A model generated the notes under the pieces. The model had not been told where the DNA came from, searched no databases, and was given only the letters and a program-made list of their open reading frames with translations. Positions 1-10,873 of a DNA stretch of 64,000 nt are shown here, one piece after another. The position numbers and the translations under genes are program-made. Position 1 is the stretch's first letter, and every line of letters starts with the position of its first letter. Source of the stretch: an uncultured Lachnospiraceae bacterium. Lineage in GTDB: Bacteria; Bacillota; Clostridia; Lachnospirales; Lachnospiraceae. The DNA lies in NCBI GenBank assembly GCA_949840465.1, contig CATKXE010000001.1, positions 1 through 64,000 on the forward strand. The letters are read 5' to 3'.

Positions 1-342
1 CTCTCTTTAGAAATTTTCAAGGATCGTTGTCTATTGTTTAATTATCAAGGTTCGTTGTTGTTCTTTCGCAACAGCTCATTTACTATATCACATCAGCTAT
101 TTACTTGTCAAGAACTTTTTTATTTATTTTTTTAATTCTTTATTTTTGCTTTTCTCTTGCGAGTCAGCTTAGATATATTACCATTTCTTCATCCTATTTG
201 TCAAGAGTTTTTTTCATTTTTTTACATTTTTTTCTTTTCCATCATAACGGCTGATTTTATGTCCAATAATCCAGCGTATAATATAGGAAAAAAGAATGCT
301 ATGTTTTCAACAAAATAAACTCTCCATGAGTCCATGGCAAAC

Positions 343-431
343 GGAGAAGGAGGGATTTGAACCCTCGCGCCGCTATCAACGACCTACTCCCTTTCCAGGG
401 GAGCCCCTTCGGCCAGCTTGGGTACTTCTCC
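343..431 (-). tRNA. tRNA-Ser (anticodon GGA)
   Basis: Reverse strand GGAGAAG...CTGGAAA anticodon loop...GGTTCAAATCC...CTTCTCC; long variable arm typical of tRNA-Ser. Confidence 0.95.
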
Positions 432-546
432 AAAATGTCCGCTATTTAATATACACGATTCTTCCACATTTGTCCAGTACTTTTTTCATTTATTTTAAAA
501 AATTTGCTGCGGGCTGTCAAAAAACCGCAATTCAAAATCCCCGTCG

Positions 547-587
547 GCTGCGGCGCCTTTGGTTTACACACCGTTTCGGCCGTTGCT
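547..587. repeat. Dispersed intergenic repeat, copy A
   Basis: 36/41 identical to 54286..54326 (GCTGCGGNGNCTTTGGTNTACACNCCGTTTCGGNCGTTGCT). Confidence 0.8.
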
Positions 588-731
588 GAACAAATGCCAC
601 GGACACTTAGCTGCCCTTATGGCAGTCGCCAAATGGACACGTTTGCATGTCCATTTGATAACTGCCGAGAAGGCGGCCTGCTGCGCCGGACATCTGATGC
701 CCCGTCAGTTTGCCGTAACGGCTTTGATCTC

Positions 732-2726
732 TCATCTTTTATTGATATCCTGCGCAAGCGTAAACTGCCCTACCAGCTGTTTCAGTGTCTGTGCCTCTGC
801 CGAAAGCTCTTCACTGGCTGCCGCGCTCTGCTGAGCCGTAGCACTGTTTGTCTGGACGACACTGGAAATCTGATCGATACCGCTGGAGATCTCGGTCACT
901 CTGTCTGACTGCTCGTGGGATGCCGTGGCAATTTTATCAATAGAATCCACGACTGACTGCATACTATTGACCACTTCGGAAAGCGCATCCGCTGTATTGC
1001 TTGAAATCTCGCTTCCTTTATGTACCGCATTTGTAGATCGCTCAATCAATTCCGCAGTGCTCTTAGATGCCTTGGCGGATTTACTCGCCAAATTACGCAC
1101 TTCATCCGCAACCACGGCAAAACCTTTGCCTGCCTCGCCTGCCCTTGCTGCCTCTACGGCTGCGTTCAGAGCCAAAATATTGGTCTGGAAAGCAATATCT
1201 TCAATCGTCTTAATGATTTTTCCGATTTCATCTGAACTTCTGTTGATTTCTTCCATTGCTTTCATCAGTTCATTCATCTGCCGGTTACACTTATCCACTT
1301 CTTCGCTTGCATAATTTGTCTGGCTGCGCGCTTCTAAGGCACGGTCTGCAGTGCCCTTCACCTGTTCGGATATTCCTTCTATTGCAGCGGCAAGCCGCTC
1401 CACGGAACTTGCCTGCTCTACAGAACCCTGGCTTAACGCCTGCGCGCCGATGGAAACCTGGTCGCTTCCGCCGGAAACCTGCTCTGCCGCAGTATTGATC
1501 TGGAAAAGTGTCTGGCTCAATTCCAGCCTCAAATGGCGGATTGACTTTAAAATATTCTTAAACCCGCCGATATAAGAAGCTTCGTGCTGCGAATGGATTT
1601 CCAGATTCTGCTCGGCGATTTCCGTAAGCAGCTGGTCAATATCGCCAATAATTGTGCGCAGCCCTTCTACCAGTTCAGTGGTTGCCTCTGCGAGTACCCC
1701 CGTCTCATCCTGTCTTTGGACAACCGGCATCGGAGAATCCAGATCCCCCTGAACCAACGCCTGCATCCTTTGGGCACAAATTTTCATCGGCTCCCCTATA
1801 CCTTTGGACAACTTTGTAGAAACAACAAACGACAGCAGCACAGAAATCAATACAACTGCCATAGTAACCGCGATCGCTTTATAAGTCGAATCCAGATAAT
1901 CCGATTTCTGTGCGGTAACGGCAATACTCCAGCCATTCGTACCCTCCACAGGAGCATAAGCCATGTACTTTGCCACACCGTCAATCTCATAAGAACCAAA
2001 GCCGTTCTCCCCTTCCCGCATTGCGCTATGGAGTCTGGCAAGATCTTTGAGGCTGTCATCGCTTTGGGCTTCCTTCTCTATATTCTGGTTCATTATCGTG
2101 TCTAATGTGATATCGGCAATCGTATCCCCGTTTTGATTGATCATATATGCTCCGCTGTGCTCACTGACACGTATGGCAGAAACGATATCATTTAAAAATG
2201 TTTCCGGTGGGACAAAATAGATGACTCCTGCAACTGTCGAATTTGGATCTCCGTTCTTCCAGATAGGCGCAGCCACAATAATAGAAAGTTCGCCTGTAAC
2301 CTTGCTGATCAGCGGCTCGGATATGGATACGTTCCCTCCCATTGCTTCCTGAATATACTCCCGGTCAGAATAATCATTGCCGTCAAAAATACTGATACCG
2401 TTCAATCCCACGATATTGCCGCGCTGAAAATCATAAATATCTACACGCTGATCCACAATGGCACGTTTCTCGTCCACAGTGGTGGCCGGATCAGAAAGCT
2501 GATAAATATATCCGGCGTCCATCGCGGCGTTTTTGAAAGAAATAATCTCCTGCCCCACAAAATCTGACGCCAGCACGGCACTTTCACGCATCATCTGGTC
2601 TACAGCGGAAACCGTGCTTCGATAATTAAGCCAAATATTGACAAATTCCACGATAAGAAGGGATATCAGGACAGTCAAACCCATGCATAAGGCAATTTTA
2701 GCCCGAATACTTTTTATTTTTTTCAT
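732..2726 (-). CDS. Methyl-accepting chemotaxis protein (dCache-like sensor, HAMP, MCP signalling domain)
   Basis: N-terminal TM, Cache-like ectodomain, signature [40 protein letters not shown]. Confidence 0.95.
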   Translation of the reverse strand: MKKIKSIRAKIALCMGLTVLISLLIVEFVNIWLNYRSTVSAVDQMMRESAVLASDFVGQEIISFKNAAMDAGYIYQLSDPATTVDEKRAIVDQRVDIYDFQRGNIVGLNGISIFDGNDYSDREYIQEAMGGNVSISEPLISKVTGELSIIVAAPIWKNGDPNSTVAGVIYFVPPETFLNDIVSAIRVSEHSGAYMINQNGDTIADITLDTIMNQNIEKEAQSDDSLKDLARLHSAMREGENGFGSYEIDGVAKYMAYAPVEGTNGWSIAVTAQKSDYLDSTYKAIAVTMAVVLISVLLSFVVSTKLSKGIGEPMKICAQRMQALVQGDLDSPMPVVQRQDETGVLAEATTELVEGLRTIIGDIDQLLTEIAEQNLEIHSQHEASYIGGFKNILKSIRHLRLELSQTLFQINTAAEQVSGGSDQVSIGAQALSQGSVEQASSVERLAAAIEGISEQVKGTADRALEARSQTNYASEEVDKCNRQMNELMKAMEEINRSSDEIGKIIKTIEDIAFQTNILALNAAVEAARAGEAGKGFAVVADEVRNLASKSAKASKSTAELIERSTNAVHKGSEISSNTADALSEVVNSMQSVVDSIDKIATASHEQSDRVTEISSGIDQISSVVQTNSATAQQSAAASEELSAEAQTLKQLVGQFTLAQDINKR

Positions 2727-2824
2727 CAGTATAGCCTCCCTTTTTTATTCATTTTTTGATAACTACTCTAAAAGACTGTATGCAAAAAGACGAACCTTCT
2801 TGCCTGTCCGATTACCTGCACTCC

Positions 2825-3742
2825 TTAAGAATCCCCAAAATCTTTCAGATTGCCGGCGCCCTCTGGCTTTTCGTCGATTCTCTGAACCATCACAAAAGCC
2901 ACGGCGCCCAAAAATGCACAGGCCGCCACTGTAGCTACAAGGCGAAGAAAAGCAGAGCATATAAAGACAAGCCCTCCTGTTTCCGTAAGGATAAGCGAAG
3001 TCATATTTGCCGTGATATGGAGCAGGACAGCTGCCCTCAGAGATCCATATTTTTCATAAACATATGCCAGCAGCATTCCCAGGCCCATTGCATAGAGAAG
3101 CTGAACCAGATTGCCATGCGTAAAGCCGAACAGAATTGAGATTCCGGCCGCTGCCGGCAAAAAGCCCATCAGTTCCCGGCATCGCTTAAATAGAAGCCCC
3201 CGGAAGATCAATTCCTCGGATATAGGAATGATCACTCCCAGACAAATAACCTGAACAGGAAAGGATGGCTCATAAAATACGGCGGACATATTTTGGTATC
3301 CCTTGCTGGCAAATGCCAGATTCGACATGACAATCAGTACATTCCCGCCAATACAGGCTGCGATTCCAAGTATTACAGTCCAGATATATTTCTGTAGGGG
3401 CGCTTTTTTATTGACCGGAAGCTTCAGAAGCTCCTCCATTTTTCTGTCTCTGTGAAACAGCACCGCCATCACCGGAATCGTACACAAGGCCGCCGCCGCA
3501 AGCATCTGCACTTGATAATGGGCAGCCGTTTCCAGCATGGCAGACTGCATCTGCATGGCTGCTGTGGTGATCTCTTCATTTGTCATAGAGTCCTTCCATG
3601 CCACGGACTGAATCATCTCCGGCACAGAAAAAAGCACCACCACCAATGCCGCCACCATGGCTGCAATCCATTCAATCCCCCAGTATAAGAGAAACGGACC
3701 GAACAGATGCCAGAATTTACTTTTTTTTGGAGTATTATTCAT
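2825..3742 (-). CDS. CPBP family intramembrane metalloprotease
   Basis: EELIFRGLLFKR and FGFTHGN motifs, multiple TM segments. Confidence 0.9.
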   Translation of the reverse strand: MNNTPKKSKFWHLFGPFLLYWGIEWIAAMVAALVVVLFSVPEMIQSVAWKDSMTNEEITTAAMQMQSAMLETAAHYQVQMLAAAALCTIPVMAVLFHRDRKMEELLKLPVNKKAPLQKYIWTVILGIAACIGGNVLIVMSNLAFASKGYQNMSAVFYEPSFPVQVICLGVIIPISEELIFRGLLFKRCRELMGFLPAAAGISILFGFTHGNLVQLLYAMGLGMLLAYVYEKYGSLRAAVLLHITANMTSLILTETGGLVFICSAFLRLVATVAACAFLGAVAFVMVQRIDEKPEGAGNLKDFGDS

Positions 3743-3774
3743 CCTTCCTCCTCCTTGTATTTGTGACCAGTTTT

Positions 3775-3813
3775 CGCAGCAAAGCGGTTACCTGCTGAAT
3801 GTAGCCGCTTGCA
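3775..3813. repeat. Dispersed hairpin repeat (GCGGTTAC-CTGCTGAAT-GTAGCCGC)
   Basis: Very similar to 40891..40929; 8-bp stem with a 9-nt loop. Confidence 0.65.
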
Positions 3814-4030
3814 CAGCAAGCGCTTGGGCACCCGCAATTTGCAAAGCAGATTTTTAATGCGTCGATTCCCGTATTTTTACATACGATACTTTACATTACC
3901 TATAATATTGCAGCGTCCTCTCACCCGTTATTCATCCGCAAACCGCCCAAAAGCATTTTAGGATCTACTTTGCAGACAGTACACCAGTACAGCAATGCAT
4001 TAATAACCGAATAAATAGTGCAACGCTGTG

Positions 4031-5293
4031 CTAGATTTCGCACTTCTCCCGCAGCCATTGCTTCAGTTCCTCTTCATTGCCCTCCAAGGCTCCCTGTGCC
4101 ATCTCCGGCTTGCCGCCTCCGCGTCCTTTAAAAGCGGCGTTCATCTCACGGGAAAGCTTCCGCATATCCAGACTCTTGCTGCCGATCACATAGCGCCAGC
4201 CTCCCTGCGCATTTCCGCAGAATACAGCGCACAATACATGCCCTCTCTCCAAAACCAGATTCATCAATAGTCTGGGAGCCTCTCCGTCCAGCTCCGGCTC
4301 GAACAGACACGCCGCATCCCCCTGCACATCTGCCTCCTGTGCTTTGTATTTCAGCATTTTCCTCTGCTGCTCTGCAAGACGCTGCTTTAACTGCCCATTT
4401 TCTTCTTTGAGATGATCCACAGCCTCCGAAACCTCGTCCTCCTTCGCACAGAGAGCGGCGCAGATGTGCTTCACAGAGGAAAGCTTTTTCTCATAATCAT
4501 CCAGCGCCCGGAAACCACAGAGCATCGTGACGCGAGCCCCGCCTTTATAGCGCTGCACATTCGTCAGCTTGATCATGCCGATCTCGCCTGTCCTTGCCAC
4601 ATGGGGCGCACAGCAGGCGCAGACATCATAGCCCGGTACCGTGACGATCCGTATCTGGCCTTCAATCTCGATCTTGCTGCGATAATTCAATGCCCTGCTT
4701 TCCTCTTTGGAAGGATAAGAAACCTGGATTTCCAGATTCTTTGCCACGGCTTCATTTGCCTGAACCTCGATTTCGCGCAATTCCTCTTTCGTGATTCCAC
4801 CGTTAAAATCCATCGTGCAATCCACGCTGCCAAGATGGAATCCCACATTGTCATATCCAAACCGCCTGTGCACCAGGCCGGACACGATATGCTCTCCTGT
4901 GTGCTGCTGCATCTTCATAAAACGACCCGTCCAGTCAATCCTGCCCGCCACAGGGCTTCCCTCTGCCGCCGGCCTGTCCGTGATATGCCGGATTTTCCCG
5001 CCCGATTCCCGCACATCCAGTACCCGGATTCTATGCGTACTTTTCTGCATGTTCATAGAATGAGCCTTCTCCTTTAAGACGGATTGCCGTGCATTGTCAG
5101 GCGGTACGCTTTCCGGCGCAGATGAGGGGATCTCTTCCAGCCACCCCGTATCCGCATACTGACCCCCTCCCTCCGGGAAAAACGCGGTCCTGTCAAGGAC
5201 GATCTGATACCGTCCGCCGTCAGCGACGCATTCTGAGACTATGGCTGTAAACTCGCGCATATGACTGTCCTGATAAAATAATTTTTCTGTCAT
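4031..5293 (-). CDS. Alanyl-tRNA editing protein (AlaX-L type, DHHA1-like C-terminus)
   Basis: FFPEGGGQ, QQHTGEHI, CxxCC.PH metal-site motifs; C-terminal GRGGGKPEMAQG. Confidence 0.9.
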   Translation of the reverse strand: MTEKLFYQDSHMREFTAIVSECVADGGRYQIVLDRTAFFPEGGGQYADTGWLEEIPSSAPESVPPDNARQSVLKEKAHSMNMQKSTHRIRVLDVRESGGKIRHITDRPAAEGSPVAGRIDWTGRFMKMQQHTGEHIVSGLVHRRFGYDNVGFHLGSVDCTMDFNGGITKEELREIEVQANEAVAKNLEIQVSYPSKEESRALNYRSKIEIEGQIRIVTVPGYDVCACCAPHVARTGEIGMIKLTNVQRYKGGARVTMLCGFRALDDYEKKLSSVKHICAALCAKEDEVSEAVDHLKEENGQLKQRLAEQQRKMLKYKAQEADVQGDAACLFEPELDGEAPRLLMNLVLERGHVLCAVFCGNAQGGWRYVIGSKSLDMRKLSREMNAAFKGRGGGKPEMAQGALEGNEEELKQWLREKCEI

Positions 5294-5302
5294 GGCTGCT
5301 GC

Positions 5303-7123
5303 CTACATCCTTTCCGGCGCCTCAAATCCCAGAAGATCTATACAAGTCTCCAAAATCCGTTTTGCCAGCCTGAGCAGTTCAATATACTCTGCCCGCCTCT
5401 GCTCGTCTTCCTCTGCGAGAATCTTCGTTTCATGGTAAAATTTATTAAATGCATTTGCCACATCATAGATATAAGCGCAGATCCTATGCGGAGCAGTCTC
5501 TTCATATACAACGTCAATCATTTCATTAAACTTTGCCATCTCCAGCATCAGCGCTTTCTCACACTCACTGGCCGGCTCCTGAATACGGCATGCCTTTCTG
5601 TCCTCATCCCCTACGTGCGTATCATAATCTACATCCCCCTGGGATGGGCGGACTTCATCCATATACTTATTTAAAATCGATTTGATGCGTACAATAGTGT
5701 ACAGGATATAAGGCCCAGTATTTCCTTCAAAAGAAGTAAACCTGTCCACGTCAAATATATAGTCTTTAGACGCCTGATTGGACAAATCGCCATACTTGAC
5801 TGCGGCAAGCCCTACGGTTTTCGCCGTATTTTCTGCCTCCGCTGTCTCCACTGTCCGGTTGTCCATGATTTTTTTGAGCATCTCTTCCTCAATCTCACGA
5901 AGCAGGTTTTCCAAGCGCATCACACCGCCTTCCCGAGTCTTAAAGGGCTTTCCGTCCTTTCCGTTCATGGTGCCGAAGCCCAGAAATTTTAATTCCAGTT
6001 CCGGACGCACAATCCCTGTTTTCTTCGCGCAACGGAACACCTGTACAAAATGCAGTTCCTGCCGTTTATCTACCACATAAATAATTTTGTCCGGGGAATA
6101 AAGTTTTTCCCGTTCCACCAGAGTGGCAAGATCCGTAGTGTCGTACAGGGCGGCTCCGTCCGACTTCAGGATCATACAGGGCGGCACTGCCTTGTTGTCG
6201 TCCTCCTCGGCCACATCCACCACCAGGGCGCCCTCGTCATAGTGGGCAAATCCTTTTTCTTTCAGCATCTCCACCATATCCGGAATATACTTCTGTACGT
6301 CCGCCTCCCCTTTCCAGAGGTCGAAATCCACCTTCAGGACTTCATAATTTTTCTTTAAGTCTGCCACGGAGACGTTCATGATGTGCTGCCAGACCGCACG
6401 ATACCCCCGGCGTCCGCTCTGCAGAAGGTAAGTGGCCTCCAGCGCTTTTTCCCTGTATTCTTCATGCTCTTTTGCATAAGCGCTTGCAGTGGGATAGATT
6501 TCCTCCAGTTCCCCGATTGTAAACGGAGCTTCTTCGGGATATTCCCCTGTATATTTCTCATCAAAATACGGCAGATCCGGTTTACGCTTTTCCAATTCCG
6601 TAATAATCAGCCCCATCTGATACCCCCAGTCACCCAGATGGATATCCCCGATTACCTGATTTCCCTTGAACCGCATAATCCGCTTCACACTCTCGCCAAT
6701 GATTGCGGAACGAAGATGCCCTACATGCAGCGGCTTCGCCACATTAGGGCCGCCATAATCAACCAGAATGGTTTTAGGTTCTTTTTCCGTCTCCACACCA
6801 AGAGTCTTTGAGAATGCCATTTCATTTAAAAATCCGGCCAAAAACATCGGGGCAAGTTTCAGATTGATAAATCCGGGACGTACTACCTCCACAGAACTTA
6901 GGATCTTGTTGTCCTGTAGATTCCCTGCCACATCTTCCGCAATCAAAAAGGGTGCTTTTTTATATGCTTTCGCGGCGGCTAACGCCCCGTTGCACTGATA
7001 TTCACACAAATCCGGCCTGTTCGACAACGTCACCTTTGCATAAGACGCGTCATAGCCGGCTGTCCGAAACGCCAGTTCCATCTCTGCTGTTATAAAATCC
7101 AGCAATTTCTTCATCTTATCCAC
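5303..7123 (-). CDS. argS: Arginyl-tRNA synthetase
   Basis: VDYGGPNVAKPLHVGHLRSAIIGE signature, DALR-type C-terminal domain. Confidence 0.95.
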   Translation of the reverse strand: MDKMKKLLDFITAEMELAFRTAGYDASYAKVTLSNRPDLCEYQCNGALAAAKAYKKAPFLIAEDVAGNLQDNKILSSVEVVRPGFINLKLAPMFLAGFLNEMAFSKTLGVETEKEPKTILVDYGGPNVAKPLHVGHLRSAIIGESVKRIMRFKGNQVIGDIHLGDWGYQMGLIITELEKRKPDLPYFDEKYTGEYPEEAPFTIGELEEIYPTASAYAKEHEEYREKALEATYLLQSGRRGYRAVWQHIMNVSVADLKKNYEVLKVDFDLWKGEADVQKYIPDMVEMLKEKGFAHYDEGALVVDVAEEDDNKAVPPCMILKSDGAALYDTTDLATLVEREKLYSPDKIIYVVDKRQELHFVQVFRCAKKTGIVRPELELKFLGFGTMNGKDGKPFKTREGGVMRLENLLREIEEEMLKKIMDNRTVETAEAENTAKTVGLAAVKYGDLSNQASKDYIFDVDRFTSFEGNTGPYILYTIVRIKSILNKYMDEVRPSQGDVDYDTHVGDEDRKACRIQEPASECEKALMLEMAKFNEMIDVVYEETAPHRICAYIYDVANAFNKFYHETKILAEEDEQRRAEYIELLRLAKRILETCIDLLGFEAPERM

Positions 7124-7293
7124 TCTCCATTTTTTCTCTTTTCTTTTGCCATTTTATCACCTATAATGATTTCTAGCAAGTATTCCAACACAAACTTCTC
7201 AAAGAAAGGATATTATGGTTATGGCTGACCAGGGAACTGTACATCGTATTCCGTGTCAATTCCCAGGCAAACTATGATAAAAGGAAATCAATC

Positions 7294-8199
7294 ATGTTAA
7301 AAATCGGTTCTCATGTAGGCATGAGCGGCAAGGAGATGCTGCTGGGTTCTGCAAAAGAAGCTGTTTCTTATGGGGCAGATACATTTATGTTCTATACGGG
7401 CGCACCGCAAAATACCCGGCGCAAAGAACTGGACGAGCTAAATATTGAACCGGCCTGGGAGTATATGAAGGAACACGGCATTGAGGAGATCATTGTCCAC
7501 GCTCCCTACATTATCAATCTGGGCAATTCCATAAAACCGGAGACCTTCCGGCTTGGGGTGGAATTTCTGGAAAAAGAGATTGAGCGCACCATTGCATGCA
7601 AAAGCCATGTACTGATCCTCCACCCCGGCGCCCATGTGGGGGAAGGCGCGGATATCGGCATCCGCCAGATCATCAAAGGGCTGAACGAGGTGATCCGCAA
7701 AGATATGGACTGCCTGATTGCATTGGAAACCATGGCCGGAAAAGGCTCTGAGATTGGCCGCACCTTTGAGGAACTGGCCCGCATCTATGACGGGGTCGCC
7801 TACAATGAAAAGCTGCGCGTATGCTTTGACACCTGCCACACGAACGACAGCGGATATGATATCATCCATCATTTTGATCATGTTATGGAACAATTTGACC
7901 GGATACTGGGAAAAGAACAGATTGCCGTTTTTCATATCAACGACAGCAAGAACCCTGCCGGAGCCGCTAAAGACCGCCACGCCAATATCGGGTTTGGGGA
8001 AATTGGTTTTGATGCGCTGTGCAATATCGTCCACCATCCGGATTTTAAACAAGTACCGAAAATTCTGGAAACTCCTTATGTCCCTGACACGGAAAATGCG
8101 AAAAAGTCTTATGCACCGTACAAATACGAAATTGAGATGTTAAAGAACCGTCAGTTTGACTCTGGCCTGTTGGAAAAAATACGCCATAAAAAGGCATAA
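7294..8199 (+). CDS. nfo: Deoxyribonuclease IV (AP endonuclease)
   Basis: TIM-barrel AP endonuclease 2 motifs: [53 protein letters not shown]. Confidence 0.92.
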   Translation: MLKIGSHVGMSGKEMLLGSAKEAVSYGADTFMFYTGAPQNTRRKELDELNIEPAWEYMKEHGIEEIIVHAPYIINLGNSIKPETFRLGVEFLEKEIERTIACKSHVLILHPGAHVGEGADIGIRQIIKGLNEVIRKDMDCLIALETMAGKGSEIGRTFEELARIYDGVAYNEKLRVCFDTCHTNDSGYDIIHHFDHVMEQFDRILGKEQIAVFHINDSKNPAGAAKDRHANIGFGEIGFDALCNIVHHPDFKQVPKILETPYVPDTENAKKSYAPYKYEIEMLKNRQFDSGLLEKIRHKKA

Positions 8200-8205
8200 A
8201 AATAA

Positions 8206-8277
8206 CACGTCTGGGCGGGATCGAACCGCCGCACCTGCCTCCGGAGGGCAGTGCTCTATCCACTGAGCTACAGACGT
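8206..8277 (-). tRNA. tRNA-Arg (anticodon CCG)
   Basis: Reverse strand ACGTCTGTAGCTCAGTGGATAGAGC...CTCCGGA...GGTTCGATCCCGCCCAGACGTG. Confidence 0.95.
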
Positions 8278-8399
8278 GTACTGCATGCGTTCAGGAAATG
8301 TGACGACATCTTCCTGAACGCATTTGTTATCGTAACATAATTTCCGGTAAAAGTAAAGAGTCAATTTGTAAAAAGCCGTGTAAAAAATCAAAAACCAGG

Positions 8400-9326
8400 T
8401 TAACAGTTTCTGTACTTCTGCATGGTCAGCCGCCGGGCTTCTCTTTCATAAATATATGCGTGGTTGCTCAGGATTTCTTCCTCTTCCACCTGCGTCTCAT
8501 TGATCTCTACAACCATTGCATCCATCTCCTCCGGCGCCATCCCCTTAGATTTCGGCACCAGTACCACCTCATGCACACTGCTCGGCAGCACATAATAATC
8601 GTCTTCCAGAATTTTACCTGCCAGATCGAGTACCTCCGGATAAGCGATACACGCTGCGCCCAGGCTACGGATGGGATTGGACAGCACATACATAAACTCC
8701 TCTTCTGTACCCCGCGCTCCTTCCAACAGGTTTTTCTTTCCTCCATGTGCAGAATGCAGAATCTCGTCAACCGCCTGCTGCATAGTAAATAACTGTGCCG
8801 GAAGCAGCCGTTTCACATTTTCACATGCCAGAGAAAATAACTGCTCCTTTGTCACATTCCATCTCTGCATATGCTGGTTGCCCACTGTCATCGTGGCCGT
8901 GCCCTGCCGGCTGATATCCAAAAGCACATAGAATACAATGCTTAAGTCCAGCATCTCCATATGAGGGATATCTTCCAGAATTTCCCGGTTCTTCTCCGTA
9001 TGGATCAGCTTAAACACAATCTTATCCCGAATTGACTCATAACACCCAATCCGTGGCTCATTCCAGGACTGTCCGCATGAGAGCGTTTTATAAAAATTCA
9101 GTATATCCTCCACAATCTCGTCCATGGATTCCCCATCTGTAAAACGCTGGTAATATTCTTCCAGATAGATCGTCGGCGAAATATTGACTCCGGGAGCCTC
9201 TACAAGCATTCCTTTCTTCACTCTGCCGTTGTTTTTAACCGCCGTATACAGGCTTGCCTTAACGCCTCCCTCAAGTCTGCCGTTCATTTTCTTTTCTATA
9301 GCGCATATAAATTCCTGATATTCCAT
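8400..9326 (-). CDS. DUF5688-like conserved protein
   Basis: Start taken at MEYQEFICAIEKKMNG; SNPIRSLGAACIAYPEVLDLAGKILEDDYYVLPSSVHEVVLVP resembles the family common in Lachnospiraceae. Confidence 0.75.
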   Translation of the reverse strand: MEYQEFICAIEKKMNGRLEGGVKASLYTAVKNNGRVKKGMLVEAPGVNISPTIYLEEYYQRFTDGESMDEIVEDILNFYKTLSCGQSWNEPRIGCYESIRDKIVFKLIHTEKNREILEDIPHMEMLDLSIVFYVLLDISRQGTATMTVGNQHMQRWNVTKEQLFSLACENVKRLLPAQLFTMQQAVDEILHSAHGGKKNLLEGARGTEEEFMYVLSNPIRSLGAACIAYPEVLDLAGKILEDDYYVLPSSVHEVVLVPKSKGMAPEEMDAMVVEINETQVEEEEILSNHAYIYEREARRLTMQKYRNC

Positions 9327-9500
9327 ACTACTCCTTTCTTTCTGCGCATCCATCTGAAATTAAAATGAGAAAACTGACACGGAAAACGTGCCTCAGAAAA
9401 ATTGATTTGAAAATATTAGGTGGTTAGATTATACTGGATTGGTGCAAAAAAAGCAACTACTTTTTTGCAGAAACCCTTTTTCAGAAAATACAGAAAAAAG

Positions 9501-9526
9501 ACATGTTTTGAGTATACAAAACATGT
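9501..9526. repeat. Perfect inverted repeat ACATGTTTTG-AGTATA-CAAAACATGT
   Basis: 10-bp arms read directly; abuts the dispersed repeat at 9521. Confidence 0.7.
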
Positions 9527-9553
9527 CCGCCTGGCTCGTTGCTTCGCGTGAAT
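9521..9553. repeat. Dispersed intergenic repeat, copy B
   Basis: 28/33 identical to 43251..43283 (ACATGYCCRCMTGGCTCGYTGCTTCGCGKGAAT). Confidence 0.75.
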
Positions 9554-9597
9554 CAGCTACAGCCCACAGCCTGACCGGCTGCGGGCTGCGGGGCATA

Positions 9598-10155
9598 TTA
9601 TACTCTTGACAGATATTCTCCGGTACGTGTATCAATCTTCAATACATCCCCGGTCTCCACAAACAGCGGCACCATGACCGTAGCGCCTGTCTCAACAGTA
9701 GCCGGCTTGGTAGCTCCCTGCGCAGTATCTCCCTTAAATCCAGGCTCGGTCTCTGTGATTGCCAGTTCTACAAACAAAGGCGGCTCCACAGAAAATACAT
9801 TCCCCTTGTGTGAACAGATCTTTACATTCTCATTCTCCTTCACGAACTTCAGCGCATCCCCAACCACATCCGCATTCAAAGCAATCTGATCATAGGTCTC
9901 AACATCCATAAAATTATATAGATCCCCATCCTGATACAGATACTGCATCTCCTTCCTGTCGATATGCGCCTTCGGGAACTTCTCAGTGGGCCGGAACGTC
10001 TTCTCTACGACGCCGCCGCTGATGATATTCTTTAACTTGGTTCTGACGAACGCCGCACCCTTCCCTGGCTTTACATGCTGAAATTCCAAAATCTGAAAGA
10101 TATTTCCCTCAATCTCGACGGTAACACCATTCTTAAATTCTCCTGCTGCGATCAT
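9598..10155 (-). CDS. efp: Elongation factor P
   Basis: [52 protein letters not shown]. Confidence 0.95.
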   Translation of the reverse strand: MIAAGEFKNGVTVEIEGNIFQILEFQHVKPGKGAAFVRTKLKNIISGGVVEKTFRPTEKFPKAHIDRKEMQYLYQDGDLYNFMDVETYDQIALNADVVGDALKFVKENENVKICSHKGNVFSVEPPLFVELAITETEPGFKGDTAQGATKPATVETGATVMVPLFVETGDVLKIDTRTGEYLSRV

Positions 10156-10366
10156 TTGTAATCCTCCTTCAACCACGCAAACCCGCGTATGATTATTGTT
10201 AATTCATTCCATTACTTCACTCCTGCCGCTGCCAGCCGTTACTGCCCACGGCCATAGGCAGCATCATAACTACTCACTGTCAACTGCATACCATTCTATA
10301 ATAGATTCATGTTTTTTTCAACCTTTTTTTGTTCATTTCAGCAATGGAAAAACCAGAAACCTCTTT

Positions 10367-10870
10367 TCAGGCCTCTGGTCTATTCTTCATATAAAAATAA
10401 AGCACAATCCGTTCCAGATAACGCTTCAGCACAATCTGAATCTCCTCCTTCGGATAAATCGGCTTTACAAGGATATTACGGATCCCACAGCGTTTGGCGC
10501 CCCAGACATCCGTAAAAAGCTGGTCGCCGACAAAAAGGGTATTTGCCCGGTCTGTCCCCATAATCTCCATCGCACGGATATAATTTTTCGTAGACGGCTT
10601 GTGCGCATCATAAATATAATTTGTCCCGATCTCCGCATTAAATAACCTCACCCGGAACTCTTTGTTGTTGGAAATAAGGCATGTGGAAAATCCCATCGCA
10701 TGCAACTGATAAAATAACTTTTTGGCCCTTTCATCCGCAGGCGCACCATGGGGAACCAATGTGTTGTCAATATCAAATATCACACCTCTGAATCCTTCCA
10801 TATATAGTTTTTCAAACGGTATGATATACGTGGACGCCACATAATCATCAGGAAAAAACATCTCAAACAT
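10367..10870 (-). CDS. YqeG family HAD IIIA-type phosphatase
   Basis: FDIDNTLVPHG, SNN, KPSTKNYIRAM, VGDQLFTDVWGAKRCG. Confidence 0.9.
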   Translation of the reverse strand: MFEMFFPDDYVASTYIIPFEKLYMEGFRGVIFDIDNTLVPHGAPADERAKKLFYQLHAMGFSTCLISNNKEFRVRLFNAEIGTNYIYDAHKPSTKNYIRAMEIMGTDRANTLFVGDQLFTDVWGAKRCGIRNILVKPIYPKEEIQIVLKRYLERIVLYFYMKNRPEA

Positions 10871-10873
10871 AAC

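Noticed and set aside
4412-5077. 221-aa + strand ORF
   Set aside because: Antisense to the AlaX gene; no family motifs.
9429-9635. 68-aa - strand ORF overlapping the efp 3' end
   Set aside because: Translation of the repeat/hairpin region (LWAVADSREATSQADM); a typical spurious call on dispersed repeats.
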